64,000 nt of DNA from Cesiribacteraceae bacterium YIM B00369 (GTDB taxonomy: Bacteria; Bacteroidota; Bacteroidia; Cytophagales; Cyclobacteriaceae): the NCBI GenBank assembly GCA_017948555.1, contig JAFMYY010000019.1, positions 450-64,449 of the forward strand. Reading direction: 5' to 3'. Shown here one piece after another: positions 50,822 to 61,219 of this stretch (position 1 is its first letter; the number at the start of each line of letters is the position of its first letter). Under the pieces are notes generated by a model, which was not told the DNA's origin, did not search any database, and saw only the letters and a list, made by a program, of their open reading frames with translations. The position numbers and the translations under genes are program-made.

Positions 50822-53800
50822 CTATATCATAGGTATTCTCAACTTATCTTGCTGATATAATTCTTTCCTTGATATCGGATAGGCTTCAACTAAATCCGCC
50901 ATTTCTGCCATACCAAATATTTCAATATTTTTTTCCTGAGCTCTTTCAATAGTCACATTACTTAGCTTTTTAATAGTAAAGAGAACCAGATGAAAGGCCC
51001 TCTTATAACGTGATTCATAATAATCTTTAGCCTGATCTATTTCTTCTATATCCCCTACATCTATGGGGTTGTTGCTTTGCTTTACCAGAATCAAGTAATC
51101 TGCATCCTCTCCAAAAGCTAATATATCCGCTCCTTTGTCGTTGATTAGAGGCGTCAGCACTACCTCATATCCTTTCTTCCGATATACAGCGGCCACATAA
51201 GCTTCAAACATAGGCTGGGTAAGGCGGCTGATTTGCTCAAAAGAATAAGGCTTATTGGAGGAAGTAACATTTGTAGAAAACACCAATTCTGAAATATCCC
51301 AAGGCCGTACCTCCGCCTGTTCTGTCGGGAAGAGCGTGCTGCTAGCCAGGGCTTTCTTATTATTCAACAGCTTATCTAGGATTATATCAAAGCTATCAAA
51401 TTCTGGTGTTACCGCCATGGGGTAATAGACATATACATCCTTCACCTGGCCGATTCTGTACGCCCTGTCCGTTGCCTGCTCTTCTTTAGCCGGGTTCCAG
51501 TGACGGGAATAATGAATAACATGATTTGCCCCTGTTACATTTAATCCTACACCAGCAGCAAGGGGTGACATTATAATGACATTAAAGCCCTTTTTCTCCT
51601 GGAAAAGATTAATAGTCTGTTGGCGACTTAATTTGGCTCGGTTCTTTCCTGTTCCTGATGAGGGGGTATCTCCATTGATGATACTGGCATTCATCCCAAA
51701 CAGATCCTGCATCACCTGTTGCAGCATTCGCTGGGTTTCTCTCCTATCGGCAAAAATAATGGCTTTTTCATCCAGCTCTTTTACCTGAGCAATGATTTTG
51801 GTTGTTGCCTGTAATTTAGCGGAAGTAGCAACAAGTTCTTCCGAACTGTAGCTTGTAATCTGGTTATCTGCCAGATAAGGATGGTCCGAAATATCCCGCA
51901 CTTTTTGCAGGTACGTTAATACTTTGATGCCATCCGCCCCTTCTTCCTGGATAAATTGGATTTCATCCATGTACCTATCCAGCTGCTCAGGAGGCATTTG
52001 TACTTCAAGCCGTTCAATAAGCTTCTTTGGAAGATCTGTTGCCACATCCTGCTTCAACCGGCGTTTTATGAGCACTCCAATTTCCCTGCGTAATTCTTCT
52101 CCCAGAGCCTGTAAATCAGTGTCCTCTGATTGTAAGGGATGTTGATATTTCCCGGCAAAATCTTTAGCATTCCCTAACAATCCTGGAGTGGTAAAATCCA
52201 TGATACACCATAGGTCAAGCAGGGTATTTTCTACCGGTGTACCTGTCATGGCTACTTTAAAATCTGCCTTCAACGCTTTAGCCGCATTGGTAACCTGTGT
52301 ACCAGGAGTCTTGATTTTCTGTGCTTCATCCAGTACAATCAGGGCAAAATCTACCGCACCAAAAACCAGCTGATAAGAACGAAGCGTTTCATAGTTGGTC
52401 AGGATCAGCTGTTTCTGCTGGAGCTTTTTAACTGCGTCACTGTTAAAGCTTTTCCCGAATGGAATATTCCTGTAAAGCTGTAATAATGGTAAAGTCTGAG
52501 GATCGAAAAACTTACTGTATTCGTTTGTCCAGTTTTCCAGGAGAGATACCGGTGCAACTACCAGTACTGGTTTATCCTTACTCGAAGTCTGCGCTATCCA
52601 TTCGATGAAGTAAAGGAGCTGAAGGGTTTTTCCAAGGCCCATATCATCAGCCAAAAGACAACCGCGCACCTTTTTATTATAAAGATTCTGCAACCAGGCT
52701 ACTCCTTCCGTCTGATGACCCTTAGGGGTGATGGCCGGTGAAAGATTATCTACCTTATAAAAATTATGTTCAAGAGCAGCATCCAACCCTTCCTCATGTT
52801 CCTGGTACCCCAGCCAATCCGCATTTTCTTCAATGATGAGTACTTTTTTCTCCCTTCCTCCCTGCCCCTCTGGCAAATCCTCCAACCTAACAGGAGCATT
52901 CTGATTCTGAAATTGCCTCCTGGCTACCTCCAGAAAGGGTTCTGCCTCTAACACAGGAATGCCTGTATCATTCCAAACGACAACTTCTCTTCCCTCTTGT
53001 TTCGCTCTTTCTGTTTCCTGCTCAAAATCGGCCAACTCTTGCTCATCCTTGAAAAAGATTTTCTTGGTCCCATGTACTTTTGATTCTACTCCAATGCCTG
53101 GAATCCACTGCGTACGATAGGGAGATACAAAGGAATAAAAGCTGGGTTTGTACAGTCCTATTTCTATAACCCTGTCACTGTAAAAAGCAGATACATCTAC
53201 AAGATCCTCATCAAAATAGAGCTGTGGATTTTCAATCAGTTCCCTTACCTTTTCCTCATCCCCTACATTTACTCTCCTGAAATTCTTCTTGATAACATCC
53301 AGCTGCTCCTTTTGCTTCGGGTCAAGCACTACCCGCATTTTGTTTCCGTTATTATCCTTTGCATTATAAACCTCCCTTGTTGAAGGAAAAAGATCAAAAG
53401 CTTTTTGAAAAGATTCATCTTCTACTTCATCAAAACCCGGCTCCACATTTACCAGATCTCCATTCCGGCTCAAATCCACTTTAATTCTTTCGGGCTTATA
53501 TACTGTTTCGTTCTGGAGGTAATTGTCCAGTATGGCTGCTTCCTGAGAAGTCAAGTCTTTTATATCAGAAAAATTGAGCAGGTTATTCTGGAAGGTTTTA
53601 TCTTTCTCCACAAGACTGTTGAATTTATCGATTGCTTCGCATAACAAAAATTGTGGCTTCTGGAGGAGATAGGTTCTGGAATCAAAGGAAATAACCGGTC
53701 CTTTTCGACTTGCCTTAAAACGGTTGCCGTTTGGTGCAAAATCATAAAACCCATATTTATATTTAAAAGTAGCCTGGTTAAGCATTCCATCTGCCTGCAC

Positions 53801-54055
53801 ATAAATTTCATATGGATAAAAATCAGGAAGCTCCAACACCTGCCTTTCAAAATCCGCCAGTTGGTATATATCCTCTGGGTGCACCTCATAACAGGTCTCC
53901 TTTACTTCTGCAAAGCCATTTTCTGCTAATTCATCCAGAATTGCTTTATGAGCAGTATAAGATTTTTCCTGTTCCCATTCAACAATGGGCAAAAGGCCGC
54001 CATCTTTACTTTGTATGGCAAATAAAAATACCTGATCAAACTTCCACTTAAACAT
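50822..54055 (-). CDS. zorD: Zorya protein ZorD (SNF2 helicase with Mrr-like tail)
   Basis: 1077 residues. SNF2 helicase core with Walker A LLADDMGLGKTLQLL (about 475), DEAQ box IVLDEAQKIK, TGTPVENTL and motif VI EQATDRAYRIGQ (about 865). The tail (about 945-1050: GYEVVLTPLINDKGADILAFGEDADYLILVKQ) resembles an Mrr nuclease, although the usual QxK is replaced by LVK, so activity is uncertain. ZorD is the DNA-processing effector of type I Zorya. It overlaps zorC by eight bases. Confidence 0.9.
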   Translation of the reverse strand: MFKWKFDQVFLFAIQSKDGGLLPIVEWEQEKSYTAHKAILDELAENGFAEVKETCYEVHPEDIYQLADFERQVLELPDFYPYEIYVQADGMLNQATFKYKYGFYDFAPNGNRFKASRKGPVISFDSRTYLLQKPQFLLCEAIDKFNSLVEKDKTFQNNLLNFSDIKDLTSQEAAILDNYLQNETVYKPERIKVDLSRNGDLVNVEPGFDEVEDESFQKAFDLFPSTREVYNAKDNNGNKMRVVLDPKQKEQLDVIKKNFRRVNVGDEEKVRELIENPQLYFDEDLVDVSAFYSDRVIEIGLYKPSFYSFVSPYRTQWIPGIGVESKVHGTKKIFFKDEQELADFEQETERAKQEGREVVVWNDTGIPVLEAEPFLEVARRQFQNQNAPVRLEDLPEGQGGREKKVLIIEENADWLGYQEHEEGLDAALEHNFYKVDNLSPAITPKGHQTEGVAWLQNLYNKKVRGCLLADDMGLGKTLQLLYFIEWIAQTSSKDKPVLVVAPVSLLENWTNEYSKFFDPQTLPLLQLYRNIPFGKSFNSDAVKKLQQKQLILTNYETLRSYQLVFGAVDFALIVLDEAQKIKTPGTQVTNAAKALKADFKVAMTGTPVENTLLDLWCIMDFTTPGLLGNAKDFAGKYQHPLQSEDTDLQALGEELRREIGVLIKRRLKQDVATDLPKKLIERLEVQMPPEQLDRYMDEIQFIQEEGADGIKVLTYLQKVRDISDHPYLADNQITSYSSEELVATSAKLQATTKIIAQVKELDEKAIIFADRRETQRMLQQVMQDLFGMNASIINGDTPSSGTGKNRAKLSRQQTINLFQEKKGFNVIIMSPLAAGVGLNVTGANHVIHYSRHWNPAKEEQATDRAYRIGQVKDVYVYYPMAVTPEFDSFDIILDKLLNNKKALASSTLFPTEQAEVRPWDISELVFSTNVTSSNKPYSFEQISRLTQPMFEAYVAAVYRKKGYEVVLTPLINDKGADILAFGEDADYLILVKQSNNPIDVGDIEEIDQAKDYYESRYKRAFHLVLFTIKKLSNVTIERAQEKNIEIFGMAEMADLVEAYPISRKELYQQDKLRIPMI

Positions 54056-55487
54056 CTATCCCTGTATATTTTTTTAACCAATGTTTAAAAACGTCCTCCC
54101 AGCTTAAATGGCCATCGGTATGGTAGAGGCTCCCCTGCGGATTAGTTTTATATATGTGATACCCTTCACGATAAGCCAGCCTGTCCAAACTGGTATCTTT
54201 AATTTCACTAAAAGAATGTAAAGAGTTCCACTCCAGAACCTTCGCCATAGGGTGCTGAAGCTGGTAAGCGTAAAAAGCTCCGGAATCACTAAACTCAATT
54301 AAAACATTATTTCCAACAACAAGTATCAAGGCGGCATTTAAGCCCCCTCCGGATTGTACATTGCAGAACCTGGCATCTATAAATTTTTTAAGCCTTTTAT
54401 CATCAGATAAAATTCTTCTGGTATCCTTAGATCCTACTATTTTAAACTTGGAGACATGACTTGCATACTTTAACCAGAATTGTTTTCTTCTCCTGTCATT
54501 GATACACTTTTCAAAAAACAGGCTGATAAATTCCTTTGTCAGCCATTCATTTAAAATTGCACGAGCCCTGGCAATATCTTTCTGGTCTTTTTCCGTGGCA
54601 ATTCGGTAAACTATTCTCCAACTTTCATTTTGCTCCGGATCCCTTATAATTTGCAAAGCAACATTTTTAATCCTTGGCTGTAGCTCAGATAGTTGCTGTT
54701 CTTCACATTGGATAATGAGTTTGCTGACAAAGATCAGGCTTGTTTCATGTTTTCCATGAATGTTTAGAAAAGCCAGCATATCATCCAGATGCTCTGGCAA
54801 ATTCTTTTTTACTCTTTCGTAATAAGCAAAAAGAGCATAGGCAAAATAGTAGTAGGAAATACGGCTTTCTGGAACTGATGAAAATGTTGTTACCTTCGTG
54901 AAAGGTTCCTTCCCCGCAGCCATTTCTATTCCTAGTTTTAAAGCACCTATGTCATGTTCAAAAAACCGGATATTTTCCTTAAAACCTATAATGGTAGATC
55001 TTCTCCCGTCATATTGCTGAAGCTTTTCCACAACAAAAGAACGAATTTTCATCAGGCTATTTCGATGGTCACTATTCCATTCCTTCAGTACCGTATCAAA
55101 TAAACCCGGAAAATAAGAATAACGCCAATCGTTATCGAGCACATTAAGCAAAGCCTGTATCTCATCCTCCGATTTAAAAATTGGGGTATAACCTGGAACA
55201 GGAAGCGTTAAGCAGTAGGATAAAGCCCTGAGTTCTCTTCTTTGCTGGAAAGTATCGCTGACAACATTTTCCTTGTATGCTTCTATAAACTTTATGGCAA
55301 TTTGTGCCAGCGAAAGGGTCCCTGAAGACTGAAATTCTTTTTCAGTCATATCCTCTTTGATCCTTTCTAACCTGGTTGTATGCTTGTTGAGCATCACAGG
55401 CAGCCCTCTCAGGATTCCAGGGTTTCGGGGTAACCTAATCTGATCAATATCCAGATTAAAGTGGAGTAGTTCTTTAGCTGAAACCAT
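54048..55487 (-). CDS. zorC: Zorya protein ZorC
   Basis: 479 residues, cytosolic. The C-terminal region (RRRKQFWLKYASHVSKFKIVGS ... VGNNVLIEFSDSGAFYAYQL) has the EH-signature pattern that defines ZorC. It is thought to link the membrane motor to nucleic-acid recognition. It overlaps zorB at the start (one base) and zorD at the end, so all four Zorya genes are translationally coupled. Confidence 0.9.
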   Translation of the reverse strand: MVSAKELLHFNLDIDQIRLPRNPGILRGLPVMLNKHTTRLERIKEDMTEKEFQSSGTLSLAQIAIKFIEAYKENVVSDTFQQRRELRALSYCLTLPVPGYTPIFKSEDEIQALLNVLDNDWRYSYFPGLFDTVLKEWNSDHRNSLMKIRSFVVEKLQQYDGRRSTIIGFKENIRFFEHDIGALKLGIEMAAGKEPFTKVTTFSSVPESRISYYYFAYALFAYYERVKKNLPEHLDDMLAFLNIHGKHETSLIFVSKLIIQCEEQQLSELQPRIKNVALQIIRDPEQNESWRIVYRIATEKDQKDIARARAILNEWLTKEFISLFFEKCINDRRRKQFWLKYASHVSKFKIVGSKDTRRILSDDKRLKKFIDARFCNVQSGGGLNAALILVVGNNVLIEFSDSGAFYAYQLQHPMAKVLEWNSLHSFSEIKDTSLDRLAYREGYHIYKTNPQGSLYHTDGHLSWEDVFKHWLKKYTGIDV

Positions 55488-56212
55488 TAGTCTGCCTGGC
55501 TATAGTTAAGAATTTCCTGAATCTGCTCTTCCGCATTGGTTCTGATCCTGAACTCTACCCTCCTGGATGCATTTTTATCTTCCTGTCCGGATTTTTCACT
55601 TATGATAGGCTTGCTGGATGACAATCCATTAGCTGTCAACCTTTCCTGAACCCATCCTTTGGTGGTGTCATTAGCCTCCAAAGTACTTAAAGCATAAGCC
55701 AAAACGCTTCTGGTACGATCCTGCGACAATGCCATATTATAAAAATAATCATCGTCCCTGTTAGTTCCTCTTGTGGGCCCATCACTATCCGTATGCCCTT
55801 CTATCCTTACTTCTTCAACACTATTGATAAATTGCGGAAGGCTTAGTACCCGAATGTATCTTGGAAAAAAGTCATTTAATACTTTTTTAAATTCATCCTT
55901 TACTTCAGACTTGCTTTTTGCAAATAAAATATCAGGTTCCTTAAAGCGGATGGAAAGATTATGTGGGTCAAGATCTGCGTTCCATTCTTCAAGATCATCA
56001 CCAAACTCATCCAGGAGCTTTAAGTATAGGGCCTCTTTCACTTCGGAATATCTTTCTGCTACTTTAGCCTTATTTTCAAACTCCTCCTGCAGCCGCAATA
56101 AGGTAGAAGCTAAAAGGAGTACGAATATTAATAATAAAGCAGCCATTAAATCACCAATGGACAATGAAAAGGGATTATCCTGCTGCTCTATATCTGCCTG
56201 CTGTTTTCTCAT
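55487..56212 (-). CDS. zorB: Zorya protein ZorB (MotB/OmpA-like)
   Basis: 241 residues: one membrane helix at about 18-38 with Asp21, the proton-channel Asp position of MotB-like proteins, a linker, and an OmpA-type peptidoglycan-binding domain (VRIEGHTDSDGPTRGTN ... ALSQDRTRSVLAYAL). With ZorA it forms the ion-driven motor complex. Starts four bases inside the zorA end. Confidence 0.94.
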   Translation of the reverse strand: MRKQQADIEQQDNPFSLSIGDLMAALLLIFVLLLASTLLRLQEEFENKAKVAERYSEVKEALYLKLLDEFGDDLEEWNADLDPHNLSIRFKEPDILFAKSKSEVKDEFKKVLNDFFPRYIRVLSLPQFINSVEEVRIEGHTDSDGPTRGTNRDDDYFYNMALSQDRTRSVLAYALSTLEANDTTKGWVQERLTANGLSSSKPIISEKSGQEDKNASRRVEFRIRTNAEEQIQEILNYSQAD

Positions 56213-58053
56213 TTCACTGTTTGCCCATTAGGGATAAACCTGCTTAATTGTTCTGTCAATTCCTCCAGGATATCTTCCTGCTTAGTGGATGCTTCTGCAA
56301 GAGATTCTGCTGTTTTGGTTAAAGAATCTGAATATTGTCCTAAGAAGCTCTCCAGGCTTATCCCAATTGTATCTCTATACTCAAGAAGGCCACTTTGTAT
56401 CTGTTCAAAAATGCTTTGCAACCCTTTTTCAATAAGATCAAACTTTTCAGAATAAGCACTCGACAATTCTTTTGCATTTTCAATTGTCACAAGAATTTCA
56501 CGTATTACCTGCTGATTTTTTTCATTAAACTTTTCAGTATGCGTTTCTAATGACTCCTGTGATCTAATGAGGTCACCTGATAAGCCGGAAACATTTTCAG
56601 AGGCAGACTTCAACTGCACTACTGCCATTCCCAGACTGCCCTGAAGTTTTGAAAACTCGCCCAGGGTCTGCTGAATTTCTTCCGAAGCTGTCTTCAGGTT
56701 TTCGATACTACCATTAAGGGTCTTTAAAAGTAAAACGGAAGCTTCAATATTTTCGGATTGTTTCCCAATTATAGCCTCCTGCCCCTGTTGAAGCCCTCCC
56801 ATACGATCTCCCAAAGCCTGAGACATTTGATCTATTAACTGACGAGTTTTTTCAATGGCCTTTTCATTTTCCTCCCGCATACTTTTTTGAGAATCTTCAT
56901 TCTGAGCCCTGGTTTCATCGGCAACTTTTGAAACCACAGCCTGAAGGTCCTTAAAATTCTTTTGCAAAGTTTCTGTCATTACCTCAAGTCTGGCAGGAAA
57001 GTCATTGAGGCTATTACCTGCAGAACCCAGAATTTTAGCTAAATTTTCCAGTTCTTTTGTGGTTTCTCCGGAAACAGAATCCTTGAAGTCCTTCGTCATC
57101 TGGGCCAAAGCCTCTTTCAAATCCTCAATAACAGATTTCATCATTTCAGTGGCAGGGTCCTTTAATTTCTGCCCAAGCTCAATGATGTTTTCATTTAATT
57201 TTTCTAATAAAGGAATATTGGTTTGATTTTGCTGAGTCAGGAGTTGCTCAAAGCCTGCTTCTATCTTCAATGCCAAATCAGTTGAAAAAGCAGCTAAAGC
57301 TTGTGTTTGCTTTCTTGATTCTTCGTAAATATCCCTTAAAACATTACCTGGTTTTACCTGATTAAAATTTTCATCCTCAAAGGTAAAATACTCCCTGATA
57401 AGTTCTTTCTGGCGGTCCAATTCCCTCTTGCGCTCATCATCTTTAGTCAGCTTATAGCGACGGTCAAGTTTTGTACAAAGCTGGTGTACAATCCTGTGCA
57501 GGGTGTTTATGCGGGACCTTTCAATTAGGGTAAATATCAGAGACAATAACATTCCCCAAATGGAAGTAACAAAAGCAGTACCCATGCCAGCCATCAAGCC
57601 ATTGATACTTTGTTTAATCTCTTCTGTGGAGTTGGTTTCAAAACCTGAAATCCCTAAGGTTAACCCAATGAAGGTACCAAGGATCCCTAATCCCACAAGT
57701 GTACTGGGTCCGGCATTCAGTAAACGAAAATTAGTATTATTTTCCAGCAGACTTCTTTCATTAAAATAGGTGTAAGAGAAGTCTTCTGATTTTTCCAAAT
57801 CCTGAAAACTTACAAAAGATAGTTTATAATCTTCCCAGGCCTCTTTTAAATAATGGTTCTCCAGGAAGCGCTTTTCACTAAGATCCTTTGAAACATTCCG
57901 GATTTGTTGTTTAATTTTCCATGAGACCTTCGTGATTGCATAAGTTAACACAATAAATAAAATCAGGATCAACAACACCCAATAAGCGGTGATGGTGTTT
58001 TCATCGTAGTGAAAAAGAGATGAGTAAGGAAAGAAAGATTGAAGACGCTCCAT
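56209..58053 (-). CDS. zorA: Zorya protein ZorA (MotA/TolQ-like with long tail)
   Basis: 614 residues: three predicted membrane helices in the first 180 residues (about 23-43, and GPSTLVGLGILGTFIGLTLGI and GMGTAFVTSIWGMLLSLIF further in), then about 380 residues of continuous coiled coil, the cytoplasmic tail typical of ZorA. It forms a proton-driven channel with ZorB and signals phage invasion to ZorC/ZorD. First gene of the zorABCD operon. Confidence 0.94.
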   Translation of the reverse strand: MERLQSFFPYSSLFHYDENTITAYWVLLILILFIVLTYAITKVSWKIKQQIRNVSKDLSEKRFLENHYLKEAWEDYKLSFVSFQDLEKSEDFSYTYFNERSLLENNTNFRLLNAGPSTLVGLGILGTFIGLTLGISGFETNSTEEIKQSINGLMAGMGTAFVTSIWGMLLSLIFTLIERSRINTLHRIVHQLCTKLDRRYKLTKDDERKRELDRQKELIREYFTFEDENFNQVKPGNVLRDIYEESRKQTQALAAFSTDLALKIEAGFEQLLTQQNQTNIPLLEKLNENIIELGQKLKDPATEMMKSVIEDLKEALAQMTKDFKDSVSGETTKELENLAKILGSAGNSLNDFPARLEVMTETLQKNFKDLQAVVSKVADETRAQNEDSQKSMREENEKAIEKTRQLIDQMSQALGDRMGGLQQGQEAIIGKQSENIEASVLLLKTLNGSIENLKTASEEIQQTLGEFSKLQGSLGMAVVQLKSASENVSGLSGDLIRSQESLETHTEKFNEKNQQVIREILVTIENAKELSSAYSEKFDLIEKGLQSIFEQIQSGLLEYRDTIGISLESFLGQYSDSLTKTAESLAEASTKQEDILEELTEQLSRFIPNGQTVK

Positions 58054-58479
58054 AAATAAGTAAATGGGGAAAGTTCTGTCCTGAAAGGTGCTAATGATGG
58101 CCTTAGTAAAGCCTGGGATAGTTATAAAAACCGTCTCAATCCACCCTTTAGGACATCCTAAACTAAAACTTTAATGGTAAAACAACAATTCTTTTATCAT
58201 CAAAAACTTACCTTTCTCCCAACTTTTAATACTATAGTTCAATCATGAAATTTAACAACACTATTATATACAAATTTTAAAAGCACTTTTCCCTGACAAT
58301 CAAACCATAACACTTTTCACCTCTTGTTTAATGTACAAAACCCAGCTTAACTAAATAAAGCTTTTTAATTCCCTCTGATCCAGGAAGAAAAAGGATAAAT
58401 ATGGGGATTCTATTAATTTGTTTTTTGAAATCCCTTAACCTTTTATATTTTGAATCAAAAGAGAATCACCTGCCATTTC
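58054..58479. other. Intergenic region upstream of zorA
   Basis: 426 bp, AT-rich, with no supported gene. On the minus strand TTGATTGTC...AAAATTTG (about 58260-58305) could be the zorA promoter, but the -7 match is imperfect. No class A, B or C site. Confidence 0.4.
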
Positions 58480-61185
58480 TCAATTCGCTAACTTACTGGG
58501 CCTTCCTTGAATTACAGGTGTCTCGCTCAGTGGAATTCCTTCCTCTTCGTTCAGATTATAGCACCCTCGGGAAACCCGTTTAAAGAGTTTCCGGCTGTAT
58601 GGATTACTACTGTTCATTTCATGTTTTGCCAGAACGGCATTGACATATTGCCGCTGCCTGCGATAAGCGGGTAGTACAGAATCCTGCATCCTTCCTATAT
58701 CTTCCATTATTTCATCCATGCGAATGCCCTGCCTGAATGGCGGAGCATCAGGTTCAATAATTGTATCCCGCACAGCCAGAATATAATTTATAAGAAAATA
58801 CTCCATGGTCCTGTTGCTGAATTTCAGCACATGATCTCCTACCTTAATTTTTATCCATGGAGTAAGAAATTTTGGATAGAGTTGCTGAAAGCGGTGTTCT
58901 TTGATTTCTCCCAAACCAAAACCCATTAGCAATAACTGCAAAACGTTACGTCCTTCTGCATTGGTCGCTTCTTTATCAGCTTCCTGAGCAAGGAAATATT
59001 CAATCAGTTTTTCCTTGTCAAAGCGTACAGCCATCATCAGACCGGTCATCCCCTCCCCCTGCTCCCGCAGCTCCATACCATATTTACGGGTGTATTCCTG
59101 CACCTTTTTCAGGTTTCCGTTCCTGCATTGGTTTTGGTAGGTTTTAGTTGCCTGCTCATATTCCTGCATAAAAGTTTTAGCAGGGCCATAATTTGCCTCA
59201 TCTCTCAGGCGGCGCACTAGCTCAAACGCATATCGGCTTGTTGCATAATCAAAAAGCTTCTGGCACTGTTTCTGATCCTTCATTTCAGAAAGGAAAATCG
59301 ATTCAGCCAATTCCTCTGCCTCTTCCCTGCTGATATACTGCACCCCCCGTAGCCGGTCCCGAATGGCCTGCGCCTGTTCCAGTTTCCCCTGCTTCTCCAG
59401 TCTTCGGGCTTCTTCCAGCCACTCTTCCTCTGTGGACTGTTCGGCTCCAATGTCAAGCTTTTGTTTCGGATCCACCACGCCCAGCACCTTTAACAACTCA
59501 TGCTGTGCGTTTGCTTCCAAAATAAAGAGGTTCTTAACCGCTCTTGTAAAGGCTACATAAAGAGAGTTCACATAAAACTTATAGGCTTCCAGCTCCTTAT
59601 TTCCTTTATCCTTTGCCCTGGCATATTGGAGTTTTTCATCAGCCAGATCTTCTTTGCGAATACCTTTGCTAATTTCCCTGAACTCCTTTTCTGAGCCTGA
59701 AATAAAATTCACGAGTATGATATTCTCGTATTCCAGTCCCTTGGCTTCCTGGATGGTAAAAACCAGAGGCGTATCAAAGTATTGCTGAATGGCCGCCTTT
59801 TCCTCCTGGTTCATTGCCAGGAGTGCAAATCGGGCAGAGCCACTGGTTTTCCGGTTCAGCTCCTTTCGGTTTCCCTCCGTATCAGTAAAGAAGTTGACAG
59901 CACCTTCCTCCGCTGATACTGTTTGAACCAGGTACGTACTTTCCCTGTCAATAGATCCAAAACGGGCATTTTTTAACTTCAGCAAATCATTTGAGAGACG
60001 GGTAACAGCCTGCGAGTTGCGATAATTCGTCTGCAGAATGTGGATAGAGCTGTCACCTAAATCCTCTTTAAAGAAAAGCGTCTTAATCTTTGACCAGGAA
60101 AAGAAATTCGGATGTACAATCTGATTGGAGTCACCACTGAGCAGGAAGTTCTGCGGTTTAAAAAGAGATTTCAGTACCAACAGGAGCTGAATATTCGTCA
60201 CATCCTGCACCTCATCAATTACCACAAAATCATACTGCGGACTCACCCGTTCCAGGTAATTATGGGCTACCATGTTCGGGTCATATAAATTAGCCTCCTC
60301 TAAAAAGGCCCGATATTTTTCAAAAAGCTCGTATACCCGCTCACGCTCTTCTGCCGGGAAAATAGATTGCTTTAGCCCCAGCTGAAGGTAATCCTCTTTT
60401 GCCATATAGGGCTTTTCTACCACCGATCCGGTTAGCACTCCTTTGAATTCTTCGTAGAGTTTATAAGGCTCTCTAAATTTAAAGCTTTGCCGGAAACGGG
60501 TATACCAGGTGTCAAAATCCCGGAAAGTAATTTCTCTTCCTTCGGGAATTTTAATGCTCTGAAGATACTCGTTGAAGGAAATAAAATCTACTTCCTGGCC
60601 GTCCTCCTCAAAGCCACCGGAAAAATAAATACGTTGCGCATTTTCAACCAGGTAGGAAGATAAAGACAGATAGGCAATTCTGCCTTTCAGCTGCTTCATC
60701 TTTTCAAGGGTAAGCGCTGTCTTTCCACTTCCTGCAGAGCCAATAATTACCAGCGGAACAGGCAGGTTAAATACAGAATGCTGGGCCTCATCAAAGCTGA
60801 TTGGCTTATCCAGCAGATGAAAAACAGGTCGCTGCGGATTAACGTAATTCAATTGCTGCACTTCCCCTGCCTCTTTAGCATCAGAACTGCTAAGGGCAAG
60901 GAACCTGCGCTCATCGACCAGCGCACCTCTCAGAAACTTTGATTTTTCATAGGCATGATTGAGAATAATTTCCAGCAGCAAAACGTATTGCTCTCCCCTG
61001 TATTCGGCAAAACGAAACAACAGACGGTTTTCCTTATCCAGCCTGGCACGGTAAAAACCACCTGTATTGGGCATTTTCTTAACATCCGCCGCGCTGAAAT
61101 TGCCTTCCCTCAAATATTGCTCTACCCGCTCAAATTGCTTTTTTACAGGAGAAGTATCTAATTCATTGTAATATAAAATATTCAT
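58480..61185 (-). CDS. UvrD-like helicase with RelE/ParE-like N-terminus and ankyrin-like repeats
   Basis: About 901 residues from Met 61185 (MNILYYNELDTSPVK). N-terminal 85 residues (QYLREGNFSAADVKKMPNTGGFYRARLDKENRLLFRF...LLLEIILNHAYEKS) resemble a RelE/ParE toxin fold. A UvrD/Rep helicase follows: Walker A GSAGSGKT (about 150), DEVQDVTNIQ, QTNYRNSQAVT and FTIQEAKGLEYENII, with VAFTRAVKNLFIL as motif VI. The C-terminal 300 residues include GMTGLMMAVRFDKEKLIEYFLAQEADKEATNAEGRNVLQLLL, ankyrin-like. It is 34 bp downstream of the next UvrD gene. Function unknown; likely defence. Confidence 0.82.
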   Translation of the reverse strand: MNILYYNELDTSPVKKQFERVEQYLREGNFSAADVKKMPNTGGFYRARLDKENRLLFRFAEYRGEQYVLLLEIILNHAYEKSKFLRGALVDERRFLALSSSDAKEAGEVQQLNYVNPQRPVFHLLDKPISFDEAQHSVFNLPVPLVIIGSAGSGKTALTLEKMKQLKGRIAYLSLSSYLVENAQRIYFSGGFEEDGQEVDFISFNEYLQSIKIPEGREITFRDFDTWYTRFRQSFKFREPYKLYEEFKGVLTGSVVEKPYMAKEDYLQLGLKQSIFPAEERERVYELFEKYRAFLEEANLYDPNMVAHNYLERVSPQYDFVVIDEVQDVTNIQLLLVLKSLFKPQNFLLSGDSNQIVHPNFFSWSKIKTLFFKEDLGDSSIHILQTNYRNSQAVTRLSNDLLKLKNARFGSIDRESTYLVQTVSAEEGAVNFFTDTEGNRKELNRKTSGSARFALLAMNQEEKAAIQQYFDTPLVFTIQEAKGLEYENIILVNFISGSEKEFREISKGIRKEDLADEKLQYARAKDKGNKELEAYKFYVNSLYVAFTRAVKNLFILEANAQHELLKVLGVVDPKQKLDIGAEQSTEEEWLEEARRLEKQGKLEQAQAIRDRLRGVQYISREEAEELAESIFLSEMKDQKQCQKLFDYATSRYAFELVRRLRDEANYGPAKTFMQEYEQATKTYQNQCRNGNLKKVQEYTRKYGMELREQGEGMTGLMMAVRFDKEKLIEYFLAQEADKEATNAEGRNVLQLLLMGFGLGEIKEHRFQQLYPKFLTPWIKIKVGDHVLKFSNRTMEYFLINYILAVRDTIIEPDAPPFRQGIRMDEIMEDIGRMQDSVLPAYRRQRQYVNAVLAKHEMNSSNPYSRKLFKRVSRGCYNLNEEEGIPLSETPVIQGRPSKLAN

Positions 61186-61219
61186 TTCCCTTGCTCTTTC
61201 CAGACATTCCAACGTTAAA

